Shown one piece after another: positions 16,381 through 24,741 of a DNA stretch of 32,038 nucleotides (position 1 is its first letter; every line of letters starts with the position of its first letter). The position numbers were made by a program, and so were the translations under genes. Origin of the DNA: Leptospira sp. (GTDB taxonomy: Bacteria; Spirochaetota; Leptospiria; Leptospirales; Leptospiraceae); contig JAPZTS010000051.1 of assembly GCA_027533185.1 (NCBI GenBank), positions 1 to 32,038 of the forward strand, written 5' to 3'. The notes beneath the pieces were generated by a model, which worked only from the letters and a program-made list of their open reading frames with translations, did not search any database and had not been told where the DNA came from.

Positions 16381-17415
16381 CTATTTTTGGTAGATGGAAT
16401 CAAAGACTCCCTTATCTGCAAAATGTTTTTTCTGAGCCGATTCCCAAGTTTCTCCAATATCTTTTAAATTGAATGTTTTAATCTTTGGAAAATTTGCAGA
16501 AACAGTTTGAAATACCTTTTCATCATATGGGCGAAAGTGGTGCTTTGCATAGAGAACTTGGCCTTCTTTTGAAAACAAAAAGTTAAGATAGGATTTTGCT
16601 CTGTCCAAGTTTCCCTTTTTTTCAGCTATTTTTTTTACGATGGCAATCGGAGTTTCTGCTTTAATACTTTCCTCTGGGTAAATAACTTCAAAATTGCTCT
16701 TTCCGGATCTTTTTTCTTCGGCTAATGTGAGTTTTGCTTCATTTTCCCAAGTAATTAAAACATCGCCAATTCCTCTTTGAACAAAAGTGGTTGTCGCAGC
16801 TCTTGCCCCTGTGTCCAGAACGGAGGTGTTTTTATAAAGACCTTTGATAAACTCAATTGCTTTCTTTTCAGATTTGTGCTTTCTGAGGGCATAACCGTAA
16901 GCTGCAAGGTAATTCCAACGAGCCCCTCCAGATGTTTTTGGATTGGGGGTAATGATTTCAACACCAGGTTTTATAATATCATCCCAATTTTTGATTTGTT
17001 TCGGATTGGACTTTCGCACCAAAAAAACTATCGTCGAATAACTTGGAGTTGACGAATTAGGATATTCTGCGGCCCAATTTGTTGGAATTAGTCCTGCCAT
17101 TTTCGATATGGCATCAATATCATAGGACAATGCCAGAGATACTACATCTGCATCCAGGCCATCGATGACCGCTCGTGATTGTTTGCCCGAACCACCATGG
17201 GATTGTTGGATTTGGAACTTTGTTCCACCAGACGATTCGTATTTCTTTAAAAATTCTACATTCACCTCTTCATACAATTCTCTTGTTGGATCAAAGGATA
17301 CGTGGAGGAAATCATTAGAATGGATGGGAGTTCCCAGAAAAATAGCGAAAAATAGGCTTCCGCCAAAAGCCAAAGACTGTTTCAAAAAATCTAATATACC
17401 CTTAATTCTATTCAT
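16381..17415 (-). CDS. sbp: Periplasmic sulfate-binding protein
   Basis: Captures sulfate (possibly thiosulfate) in the periplasm and delivers it to CysTWA. 344 residues. Seen: a signal peptide in about the first 33 residues (hydrophobic [16 protein letters not shown]), then [14 protein letters not shown], the mature Sbp start; [18 protein letters not shown], the anion-binding serine/glycine loop; [32 protein letters not shown]; and [10 protein letters not shown]. Sbp versus CysP cannot be separated by eye. Start ATG at 17415 has an excellent ribosome site, CGGAGGA. First gene of the uptake operon, divergent from fliK. Confidence 0.95.
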   Translation of the reverse strand: MNRIKGILDFLKQSLAFGGSLFFAIFLGTPIHSNDFLHVSFDPTRELYEEVNVEFLKKYESSGGTKFQIQQSHGGSGKQSRAVIDGLDADVVSLALSYDIDAISKMAGLIPTNWAAEYPNSSTPSYSTIVFLVRKSNPKQIKNWDDIIKPGVEIITPNPKTSGGARWNYLAAYGYALRKHKSEKKAIEFIKGLYKNTSVLDTGARAATTTFVQRGIGDVLITWENEAKLTLAEEKRSGKSNFEVIYPEESIKAETPIAIVKKIAEKKGNLDRAKSYLNFLFSKEGQVLYAKHHFRPYDEKVFQTVSANFPKIKTFNLKDIGETWESAQKKHFADKGVFDSIYQK

Positions 17416-17433
17416 ATTTCCTCCGATTTATAC

Positions 17434-17464
17434 CAATAAATCAGAATTTTTGTCCAATTTATTG
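17434..17464. promoter_or_regulatory. 8-bp inverted repeat in the sbp leader
   Basis: CAATAAAT at 17434-17441 and ATTTATTG at 17457-17464 are perfect inverted copies with a 15-base centre. With the promoter at 17476-17504 this falls just downstream of the start of transcription, so it may be an RNA hairpin or an operator. All-AT core, so chance is possible. Confidence 0.35.
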
Positions 17465-17475
17465 AATCTTTTGCC

Positions 17476-17504
17476 AGTATTTCGACCATTCTGGGATTTG
17501 TCAA
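17476..17504 (-). promoter_or_regulatory. Candidate sigma-70 promoter of the sulfate uptake operon
   Basis: On the minus strand, TTGACA (17504-17499, perfect -35), a 17-base spacer, then AATACT (17481-17476, 4 of 6 to the -10). It predicts a start near 17469 and a leader of about 54 bases that contains the inverted repeat and the strong CGGAGGA ribosome site. Confidence 0.5.
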
Positions 17505-17670
17505 TGGATTCTAGATGGTGGAAGCTGGTAGATTTTCTGTTAAAACGATCCCTGACTACCTAACTTTAGAGCCAACAAAAGGGAAAGAGACATAGCTCAC
17601 CTAAGGAAGAAGATAATTGTCTCAAGGAATTTTTGATTCTCTCGATCCTAAAGAAGGATAGGGACAATAA

Positions 17671-19263
17671 ATGAATCTCAAAATGGACACCAAGAACGTT
17701 ATACCATTTCCAACAATGGATTTTAAAGCACCAAAAATGGAAACGGAATCTGTCTCTTCCGTACAATCTGCACCCACATTCTTGGAAATGCTCCATTCTG
17801 ACAAAATGGAATCCAAGACTTCGGATTGGTCTATAAAACAAAGTGAAGAATCGCAACCTCATTCAAGTTTGCAAGCAGATCGTAACCCTATTGAAGATTC
17901 GCAAAAGCATACAGAATCCTCTGAAAAAACAACAACTTCGATAAATCCTGATACGGAAGAGGAGGAGGTAGCAGAAGAGGATTTGGATCGAGAAGCTTTG
18001 GAATATAGCATCAGAATTATGGATTTTTTGCCAAAGTTCTCGGAAGTAAAACCAGCAAATGAAATGAAAAATCCTAACCAAGAAAATGCTGGTAAAGCTC
18101 TACATCCTAAGACCACAGAACAATTGCAAGTCTACAAACGAAAGGAAGAAAATTCCTCTAGTTTTTTAGAAGATACAAAAAAATTGGCAGAATCTTTTTT
18201 TAAAAAGGCAGAAGGGACCCTGTTACCCGAACAAAAGGTTCAAATTGGAGAAGACAAAAAACAATCCAACCTTGTGATCTTCCCCAACAAAAAAGAAGAA
18301 TCCGTTGCGAGAATATCAACTCAGAAACATCAAGCTTCTGGAAAAGAAGTTCAAGTTAAAGAAACCAACCAAGGTTCTATTACAAATGAAGCCATATCTG
18401 TAAAAGGAAAAGAGATGGCTGTTGAAAAGAGAGAATCTAACTCTGATTTTGTGGTTAAGGAAAAAGATAAATCCAAAGCTAAAAAAATGACAGAAACCAC
18501 CGGGGAAGATAAGATAAAGGAAAAAGACAACACTCCCCAAGTCTTCGAAAAAAATTCAGATCGAGTTGTTCGGACACTCGGAATCAAAGATAGAGAGTTT
18601 CAAAAATCGGAAGTTCAAAAAAATCAAAACATAGAACGAGTAAAGGTCGAGACCACATCGAACCAAGAACGAGTTCAAATGGTGCAATCCAACCTTCTTG
18701 AAGGAAATACAAACCAATCGAACGAAAAAAGATCCTTTGGTGAGCCTGTATCGTTCGGATCTGAGATACGCTTGCAACTAAAAGAAAACATTGTATCTTT
18801 AGAAAAAAACAAACCCGCAAAAGACGCTAATGTAAAACAGAATATCGATGAGCTCATCAAACAAGCCAAATTCGATATCGTTCAGAATGGTAAATCTAGT
18901 GCTGAAATCGTCATGAATCCCAAGGAATATGGTCGTCTGACTTTGAAAGTTTCTGTTGAGGGTGACAAAGTGGAAGGAAGGATCCTTGTTGATTCGGAAG
19001 AGATGGTGAAATCCTTACAAAATGAAATCCAAACAATCAAGGAAAATCTGAAAGAATCTGGTTTAGAACTCGGAAGCCTTATCATTGATCTTTGGGATGA
19101 TGGAAGTCAGGCATTCTCTCGTGGACAAGACCAAGAGCTGCAACGATTGATGATCGAACAGGCTAAATATCGTTATACGGATTCAACAAAGTCAACAGAG
19201 GAATCTATATCTCACGTGGATTCGCTAGAGAACCAAACCAAATCAATGGAATTTTTTGTTTAA
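17671..19263 (+). CDS. fliK: Flagellar hook-length control protein
   Basis: Secreted molecular ruler that sets hook length and switches the export gate to filament substrates. 530 residues. The first 390 are Lys/Glu/Ser-rich and of low complexity, typical of the variable ruler part. The folded C-terminal Flg_hook domain is at about 395-500: LIKQAKFDIVQNGKSSAEIV, NPKEYGRLTLKVSVEG (equivalent to the PEELGRL motif) and LQNEIQTIKENLKESGLELG. No signal peptide or membrane segment, as expected for a type III export substrate. Start ATG at 17671 with GGGA 6 bases upstream; a small 5-bp hairpin (17645-17659) precedes it. Nine bases from flgD. Confidence 0.9.
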   Translation: MNLKMDTKNVIPFPTMDFKAPKMETESVSSVQSAPTFLEMLHSDKMESKTSDWSIKQSEESQPHSSLQADRNPIEDSQKHTESSEKTTTSINPDTEEEEVAEEDLDREALEYSIRIMDFLPKFSEVKPANEMKNPNQENAGKALHPKTTEQLQVYKRKEENSSSFLEDTKKLAESFFKKAEGTLLPEQKVQIGEDKKQSNLVIFPNKKEESVARISTQKHQASGKEVQVKETNQGSITNEAISVKGKEMAVEKRESNSDFVVKEKDKSKAKKMTETTGEDKIKEKDNTPQVFEKNSDRVVRTLGIKDREFQKSEVQKNQNIERVKVETTSNQERVQMVQSNLLEGNTNQSNEKRSFGEPVSFGSEIRLQLKENIVSLEKNKPAKDANVKQNIDELIKQAKFDIVQNGKSSAEIVMNPKEYGRLTLKVSVEGDKVEGRILVDSEEMVKSLQNEIQTIKENLKESGLELGSLIIDLWDDGSQAFSRGQDQELQRLMIEQAKYRYTDSTKSTEESISHVDSLENQTKSMEFFV

Positions 19264-19272
19264 GGAAAATTT

Positions 19273-19851
19273 ATGCCAGACGGAATCCAAGATCTATCTA
19301 CACAAAACTCAACCCGCACTAAATATTTTGAGTCTGACAAAACTTTTAATATTCGAAAACACCTCAACCAATTGGAAAAAGAGGAAACAAGCGGATTAAA
19401 AGGAATCGAGATACGGGAAAAACAAAAGGAGTTAGGGAAAGATGATTTTCTGAAGCTCCTTCTCACGCAGCTTTCTCACCAAGATCCTACCAATCCTGTC
19501 CAGGATAAAGATTTTATCGCACAAATGGCGCAATTTTCTTCCCTTGAACAAATGAAGAACATCTCATCAGGAATTGCAAGGATGGAATCTAAACAAAGTT
19601 ATTCGGTCGTTGGTAAGATCGTTTCGGGTCCCGACCTAGTTACTGGCGAAGATGTTACGGGTCTTGCTGGGGCAATCCTATTTGACAATGAAGGAAAAAC
19701 TTATGTTCGGGTAAATGGAAGGATGTTGGATGTTTCTAAATTGAATTTGATCTCTGATCCAGAGTTACTTAGAAATTCAGAGCCAGAACTCCCTAGACCA
19801 ACTAACGTACCAAATAATACGTTAAAAAAACAAGAAGCATATCAGGATTAA
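19273..19851 (+). CDS. flgD: Flagellar hook assembly scaffold protein
   Basis: Hook cap/scaffold that guides FlgE polymerisation and is lost when the hook is complete. 192 residues. Seen: the diagnostic FlgD N-terminal block [20 protein letters not shown] (residues 56-75) followed by [20 protein letters not shown], then a short beta region ([20 protein letters not shown]). An extra 50 N-terminal residues precede the block, and the C-terminal FLN/Tudor region is shorter than in enterobacteria. The ATG at 19273 is preceded by AAGGAAAAT. Between fliK and flgE in the usual spirochaete hook order. Confidence 0.95.
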   Translation: MPDGIQDLSTQNSTRTKYFESDKTFNIRKHLNQLEKEETSGLKGIEIREKQKELGKDDFLKLLLTQLSHQDPTNPVQDKDFIAQMAQFSSLEQMKNISSGIARMESKQSYSVVGKIVSGPDLVTGEDVTGLAGAILFDNEGKTYVRVNGRMLDVSKLNLISDPELLRNSEPELPRPTNVPNNTLKKQEAYQD

Positions 19852-19868
19852 TTTTAAAAGGCCGATAA
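19842..19868 (+). promoter_or_regulatory. Candidate sigma-28 (FliA) promoter before flgE
   Basis: GCCGATAA at 19861-19868 is a perfect match to the FliA -10 element. Eleven bases upstream TCAGGATT (19842-19849) matches 5 of 8 positions of TAAAGTTT. It straddles the flgD stop and would start transcription about 15 bases before flgE. The -10 is clear, the -35 weak. Confidence 0.4.
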
Positions 19869-19889
19869 AAAAAGAGAGGAACAAACCTT

Positions 19890-21284
19890 ATGATGAGATC
19901 ACTTTACTCCGGAGTATCCGGACTCAAAAACCACCAAGTAAGAATGGATGTAATTGGAAATAACATTTCCAACGTTAACACTCATGGATTTAAAACAGAA
20001 CGAGTAACCTTTCAAGATATGATCTCACAAGAGTTACAAGGTGCATCTGAACCAAAGGAAAACATTGGTGGAACAAACCCAAAACAAGTAGGCCTCGGCT
20101 CTCTCATTGCAGCTATCGATAAAATTATGACTCAAGGTGCTTTACAAACCACGGGAAAAAATACTGATATTGCAATCTCAGGTGAAGGATTCTTTATCGT
20201 AAAAGATGGAGACAAACAATTCTACACAAGAGCGGGAGCTTTCAACGTGGATAAAAATGGTTACTATGTGAACCCTGCAAATGGTCTCAAAGTCCAAGGT
20301 TGGAATTCAAGATTGGACGATAACGGAAACAAGTACATCAATTCCGCAGGTTCCATCGAAGATATCGTAATCCCCCTTTACTCTAAGGAACCGGCTCGAG
20401 CAACACAAAATGTAGACTTTCAATCCAATCTCAATGCAAGTGTTCCTGCGGTTCCACCAGACGCTACAGAAGAAGATATCCAAAGATATATCAATGACCC
20501 AGATCCTAGGCAGCGAAGGGGCCACGTAACATCCATCAATGTCTACGATGAACAAGGAAACACACGTCAGTTAGGTGTTGAGTTTTATAAAATGAGAGAC
20601 AATGTTTGGAAGATGCGTTTCAATTTAAATGACGCATCGCAAGTTTCCGTAGACGTAAAAGGAACGGGTGGTGAAAATACTTCAGTTCCAGGGAATACAG
20701 AACTTGAAGTTTCATTTACACCCGATGGAAAAATCATAAGCGTCTCAGATGGTGTAGACTCTCAAACAACTGGAAAACTTATGGCTGATATTTCTTTTCG
20801 ATTGCCTGGAAATCCAACAGCTCAAAAATTCAGTCTCAATCTAGGGGAAGCGGGTCTCGTTGGTGGAATCACACAGTTCTCCTCTGACTTTACAACGAAA
20901 GCAGTAAAACAAGATGGATACCCGATGGGATATATGGAATCCTTTTCGATTGACAATACGGGTACTGTAACGGGTGTATTTTCCAATGGTGTAAGACAGC
21001 CCCTCGCAAGGATTGCGATGGCAAATTTTACAAACCCGGCAGGTCTCAACAAAGAAGGGGACACTATGTATAGTTACTCTCTAAATTCAGGGGAAGCAAA
21101 CATTGGGGAAGCTGGATCTCAAGGGAGAGGAAAGATCAACGCAGGTCTTCTTGAAATGTCAAACGTAGACCTATCTGACCAGTTTACAGATATGATCGTA
21201 ACTCAGAGAGGATTCCAGGCAAACTCTCGGACTATTGTCACTTCTGACCAAATGATCCAAGAGGTTTTGGGACTAAAACGTTAA
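19890..21284 (+). CDS. flgE: Flagellar hook protein
   Basis: Forms the periplasmic hook, the universal joint between motor and filament. 464 residues. Seen: [16 protein letters not shown] and [17 protein letters not shown], the conserved rod/hook N-terminal helix; a variable hook domain; and the C-terminal [20 protein letters not shown] followed by [10 protein letters not shown]. Spirochaete hooks are stabilised by lysinoalanine crosslinks, usually lysine to a conserved cysteine. This protein has no cysteine; Ser179, Lys148 and Lys166 sit at positions reported to crosslink in Leptospira interrogans FlgE. Start ATG at 19890 after GAGAGGA; the codon after it is also ATG. Followed by a terminator. 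Confidence 0.97.
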   Translation: MMRSLYSGVSGLKNHQVRMDVIGNNISNVNTHGFKTERVTFQDMISQELQGASEPKENIGGTNPKQVGLGSLIAAIDKIMTQGALQTTGKNTDIAISGEGFFIVKDGDKQFYTRAGAFNVDKNGYYVNPANGLKVQGWNSRLDDNGNKYINSAGSIEDIVIPLYSKEPARATQNVDFQSNLNASVPAVPPDATEEDIQRYINDPDPRQRRGHVTSINVYDEQGNTRQLGVEFYKMRDNVWKMRFNLNDASQVSVDVKGTGGENTSVPGNTELEVSFTPDGKIISVSDGVDSQTTGKLMADISFRLPGNPTAQKFSLNLGEAGLVGGITQFSSDFTTKAVKQDGYPMGYMESFSIDNTGTVTGVFSNGVRQPLARIAMANFTNPAGLNKEGDTMYSYSLNSGEANIGEAGSQGRGKINAGLLEMSNVDLSDQFTDMIVTQRGFQANSRTIVTSDQMIQEVLGLKR

Positions 21285-21306
21285 TCTAGTCCCTAAATCA
21301 TTTTTT
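21269..21306 (+). terminator. Rho-independent terminator of the fliK-flgD-flgE unit
   Basis: GGGACTA at 21269-21275 pairs perfectly with TAGTCCC at 21287-21293 (11-base loop), followed after seven bases by TTTTTT at 21301-21306. The 5' arm lies inside the last codons of flgE. The gap before the T-run is a little long. Confidence 0.6.
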
Positions 21307-21371
21307 CCTTGAGTTCTGCAAAATTCTAAGAATATTGGGCGTATCCTTTATTTTTAGAATTTAGCAGATCC

Positions 21372-23705
21372 TTGTCTTCCTTTCAAAAAAATACACTTTT
21401 AACTGCTTTGATACTGGCGTTTATCGCCTATCCACCGCTATACTATTCAATCAAAGAAACAGTAGAAAAGGAATCTCGTCCGATTGAATACACGTCCCCT
21501 AGAACAGTTCCTTTTCTCAGCCTTCAGTCCATCACTGTAAAAAATCTTAAAACGGAACCTGGATTCCCTTTGGTATTGGAGGCGGGTTTAGACCAATTGT
21601 TATCTGAATCTGGAAATTTAGTATACTTAGGAGTTTGGGATGGTTTGACAAATCCCAATCGACAACGTACGGAATTCATCCTCTCCGGAGAATTGGAAAT
21701 CTTAGATTCCTCTATCGCCTTTACACCGAAATTGGAATGGCTGGACTCTAAAAAGAAATTCAAAGGAAAACCTGTTCAAGTTTCGTTTGAGGAAATAGGG
21801 GAACTTCTCCCGAAAGCATACATGGGTCTAACGTCCCTTTTGAACGAGACCTTTCGTTTGGAACGTATACAAAAGGATGTTCCGAATTGGGCAACGACTC
21901 CCACGGAGATCCTTTCCGAATCTGAGTGGCAAGAACTAATTTACCAAATCAAAATTGCAAATGGCTCTTATTACTTGGAGACAAAAGACAATCTATCCGA
22001 TAAGAAATCCTCCATTGTAAAAACTCTCTATATGAAGTCCATTCTGCTAAAAAAATCAGAAGATTTGAATCGAGAGCTTTGGAAGAACTTGGGCGGGAAT
22101 CAAATGTTTCCATCCATTCAAAAATCCAAACTTGCTTTTCATATAGCAGATTTTTATTTTGAACGTGGCGAGCTAACCAAAGCTTTGGAGTTTGCATTGG
22201 CTTCAAAAAAGGAAAGGGAAGCCTTTGGCAAAGTCTATCATCCTGAATATTGTAAAATTCTAAATTTAATTGGTAATATTCTTGTCAGAAATAATAAAAA
22301 AGAAGAGGCGATTTTTTTCTTAACATCCGCAAAGGAAATGTATGATACACTGGGGCTTTCTTCTGACGAAACTGCGGTAAACAACCGTTATTTATATGGT
22401 TTGGTTTTAGCCGACCTTTCCCAATTAGAACTTGCAAACTATAGTTTATCTGACTTAAAGTCTGATTCTCTGACAAAAGAAAGTCAAATTCTATTTCATT
22501 ACAATCTGTCCCTTTTGGATTATCGGTTGGCTTCCTTTACAAAAGCAAAAGTTAGGATCGCAAAACAAACAAAGATTTTATCAAAAATGGAACTTACGAA
22601 CCATGATATTTCATTATACACTTTAAATCTAATTGCGGCAATTGAGTTGAAGCTTGGAAACTGGAATGTTGCCAAATCATCCTGGGAATCCATCGTGCAA
22701 GCCAAATCTGTCTACAATATCGAAGACAAACCTTACTATCGATATGCACTATTTAATTTGGCTCTAATAGAAAAAAATAGAAACAACTTAGATGCGTCTG
22801 AAAATTATTACAAACAATATACTCGTATAACAAGTTTTAGTCAGATTCAAAATTTAGAATCTGAACCAATTGTTGGAACTCAATTTTATCAAGATGATTT
22901 AAAGTTTCCAGAACAAGGAAAGTTCTTGGAATTAGAAGAAAAAACAATCAAATCGTATACTGGCCGATATATTTTTTATGGACAGGACGAAGAAATAAGA
23001 GCAAGAACTTACGAAAATCGACTTGAGGATACAAACCTATTCCTTTCCGATCTCATCGAAGAAAATCAGTTTAAGAGTAAGAATATTAATCGACTTAAGA
23101 AACGTTTGTTTGGTGACTATTCAAACTTTAGTAAAGGAAACCAAATTGTCTTTTTTGATATTGGTCCTGCTTTAAACCATCCTGAATATCCTGGTGTAAC
23201 CTCATTGGCAGTTGCCAAACATTTTCCTGAAATGGAGGTGGTATTATGGGAGCTCCCTACCGAAGTTAATTTATTTCTGTTGAAAGTTAAACCTGAGAAA
23301 AAGGACTTTCTTTATTCCTTTAAAAATATCAGAATTTTTTCTGCAGATGGAGTTGGAGATTTTGAATCGGACTATCAAAATGAGAAGAACTGGATTCTCA
23401 GGAATCGACCGATACCAAAACTCAAAGGAAAAACAATCATTTTAAGGGCAGCAAATTCCATCGATATCTATGAACCTTTTACAAAAATAGAACCTCATTT
23501 TGAGTCCATGGCAAAGATTCTCAAAGAAAATGCGGTTCTGTATTTTTTTAATCGTAGCATTCTTTTAAAACCCAAAGGTAGCGAAAAATTTACACTAATA
23601 GGAAACCAGTCTATCCGCGGTTTCCACCACAACTTCCAAAGTTTGGATAGAAACGGCGAACCACCTTACACAATTCTCACCTATAGTTTGCCAGAGGAAG
23701 AATAA
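21372..23705 (+). CDS. Membrane-anchored TPR protein with methyltransferase-like C-terminal domain, function unknown
   Basis: 777 residues, no family I can name. One N-terminal membrane segment (about 8-27, LLTALILAFIAYPPLYYSI) leaves the rest most likely in the periplasm, or in the cytosol if the anchor is reversed. Residues about 230-500 are TPR-like helical pairs (FHIADFYFERGELTKALEFA; LIGNILVRNNKKEEAIFFLT; YALFNLALIEKNRNNLDASE). Residues about 590-777 follow a class I SAM-methyltransferase plan: FFDIGPALNHPEYPGVTS (Asp596) as motif I, VVLWELP with the acidic end of strand 2, IRIFSADGVGDF, and a late MAKILKENAVLYFFNRS. The start is TTG at 21372 because no ATG occurs until well into the frame. 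The stop adjoins the next ATG (TAAATG). Confidence 0.75.
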   Translation: MSSFQKNTLLTALILAFIAYPPLYYSIKETVEKESRPIEYTSPRTVPFLSLQSITVKNLKTEPGFPLVLEAGLDQLLSESGNLVYLGVWDGLTNPNRQRTEFILSGELEILDSSIAFTPKLEWLDSKKKFKGKPVQVSFEEIGELLPKAYMGLTSLLNETFRLERIQKDVPNWATTPTEILSESEWQELIYQIKIANGSYYLETKDNLSDKKSSIVKTLYMKSILLKKSEDLNRELWKNLGGNQMFPSIQKSKLAFHIADFYFERGELTKALEFALASKKEREAFGKVYHPEYCKILNLIGNILVRNNKKEEAIFFLTSAKEMYDTLGLSSDETAVNNRYLYGLVLADLSQLELANYSLSDLKSDSLTKESQILFHYNLSLLDYRLASFTKAKVRIAKQTKILSKMELTNHDISLYTLNLIAAIELKLGNWNVAKSSWESIVQAKSVYNIEDKPYYRYALFNLALIEKNRNNLDASENYYKQYTRITSFSQIQNLESEPIVGTQFYQDDLKFPEQGKFLELEEKTIKSYTGRYIFYGQDEEIRARTYENRLEDTNLFLSDLIEENQFKSKNINRLKKRLFGDYSNFSKGNQIVFFDIGPALNHPEYPGVTSLAVAKHFPEMEVVLWELPTEVNLFLLKVKPEKKDFLYSFKNIRIFSADGVGDFESDYQNEKNWILRNRPIPKLKGKTIILRAANSIDIYEPFTKIEPHFESMAKILKENAVLYFFNRSILLKPKGSEKFTLIGNQSIRGFHHNFQSLDRNGEPPYTILTYSLPEEE

Positions 23706-24710
23706 ATGAACTTTTTAGAAACAGAATTTTTATTCTTCGCATTTAGTTTCCTTCTAATCTTTAGGATTTTTTTCAAAGAGTCGGAACCCGTTCGAATCAA
23801 ATTACAATCTGTTTGGATTGGTCTAATGGTTGTTACTCTCTTTCTAGCAATTTTACTCCCGAGACTTGAAGTTTCTTATGCTTTTTTTCTCCCGAATTTC
23901 TCAACCATTGCAAAACTCAATTTGGTGTTTTTTTTGGGTTTTATGGTTTTGAAACCGACCCTTTCTGGTTTGGAAACTGGGGTGTTACTTATAATCTTTG
24001 GTTTTTTTAGTTTTCTTTTCTTTCCTTTTTTACTGGAAACAAATGCTGGAAAACCGCAGTTTCCCTTTCCGTATTTGGACAATTTAGGTCTTTTACCGAT
24101 TTGGATTTCACTTGGAACTGCAACTTGGTTTTTTGAAATGTTCTGGTTAGAAAGATCGGAGTTTGAGAATTTTGTCCCGGGCTCTCTTCGTTTCCTTCTC
24201 CTTCTGACCCCGCTTGCAATGTTTCCTTTGGGTTCTATTCCTCTAGATTGGAACTTTTTTTCATCGCTCTTTGAGGCTTTTGTAATCTCCGTTGGCAGTG
24301 CTTTTGGATTCTATGTTACTTCTGTTCTCATCAAGGAAAAAACAGAGTCGGAGTTTGAGATCGGAGCCTTTATTGGGTTCGTGGCTTTTTCCCCATCTTT
24401 GGGCAGTGACTTGCTTGTGCAATTGCCACTCGCAATTCTTCTGGGAGGATTTGGTTCACTGTTACTTGGATTTTTACAGAAAAAAACATGGTCCAAACAA
24501 GGTCGGGAAGGATTCGTTTCTTTCTTTTTTCCGGGCGTGTTGGGAGCATTTTTACCCAGTTTGCTTGTCCCGAGAAATTTATGGCCCCATTCCCCCTTTG
24601 TTTTGTTAGCAGTTGATTTGGTTTTAGTTTTGTATGTTTTTGTTTTGACTTCGATTGTTTGTGGGGCTCTTTTATTGTTCCGCGGTCGAGTCAGTCGGAA
24701 AAAACAATAG
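23706..24710 (+). CDS. Polytopic inner-membrane protein, function unknown
   Basis: 334 residues with about nine or ten hydrophobic segments rich in Phe, Leu and Gly. I recognise no family with confidence. Residues about 225-290 ([20 protein letters not shown], then [20 protein letters not shown] and [15 protein letters not shown]) faintly follow the pattern of the last conserved segments of ammonium transporters (GLVAITPAAG through HGVGGILGAL), but the histidines and the N-terminal Amt signatures are absent. It starts directly after the TAA of the TPR-methyltransferase gene and is followed within about 31 bases by the HD-GYP gene, so the three are probably co-transcribed. The charged tail RGRVSRKKQ suggests a cytosolic C-terminus. 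Gene call firm, function unknown. Confidence 0.75.
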   Translation: MNFLETEFLFFAFSFLLIFRIFFKESEPVRIKLQSVWIGLMVVTLFLAILLPRLEVSYAFFLPNFSTIAKLNLVFFLGFMVLKPTLSGLETGVLLIIFGFFSFLFFPFLLETNAGKPQFPFPYLDNLGLLPIWISLGTATWFFEMFWLERSEFENFVPGSLRFLLLLTPLAMFPLGSIPLDWNFFSSLFEAFVISVGSAFGFYVTSVLIKEKTESEFEIGAFIGFVAFSPSLGSDLLVQLPLAILLGGFGSLLLGFLQKKTWSKQGREGFVSFFFPGVLGAFLPSLLVPRNLWPHSPFVLLAVDLVLVLYVFVLTSIVCGALLLFRGRVSRKKQ

Positions 24711-24741
24711 ACAGAGCCACTTTTCTGACGATACTACTTCT

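Noticed and set aside
17427..17456. A second promoter-like pair before sbp (TGGACA, 18 bases, extended -10 TATAAA on the minus strand)
   Set aside because: Transcription would start at about 17420, after or within the ribosome site, leaving almost no leader; the upstream TTGACA promoter fits better.
17416..17670. SAM riboswitch or other known sulfur riboswitch in the sulfate locus leaders
   Set aside because: The leaders before sbp, cysH and cysJ are short and show none of the conserved junction sequences.
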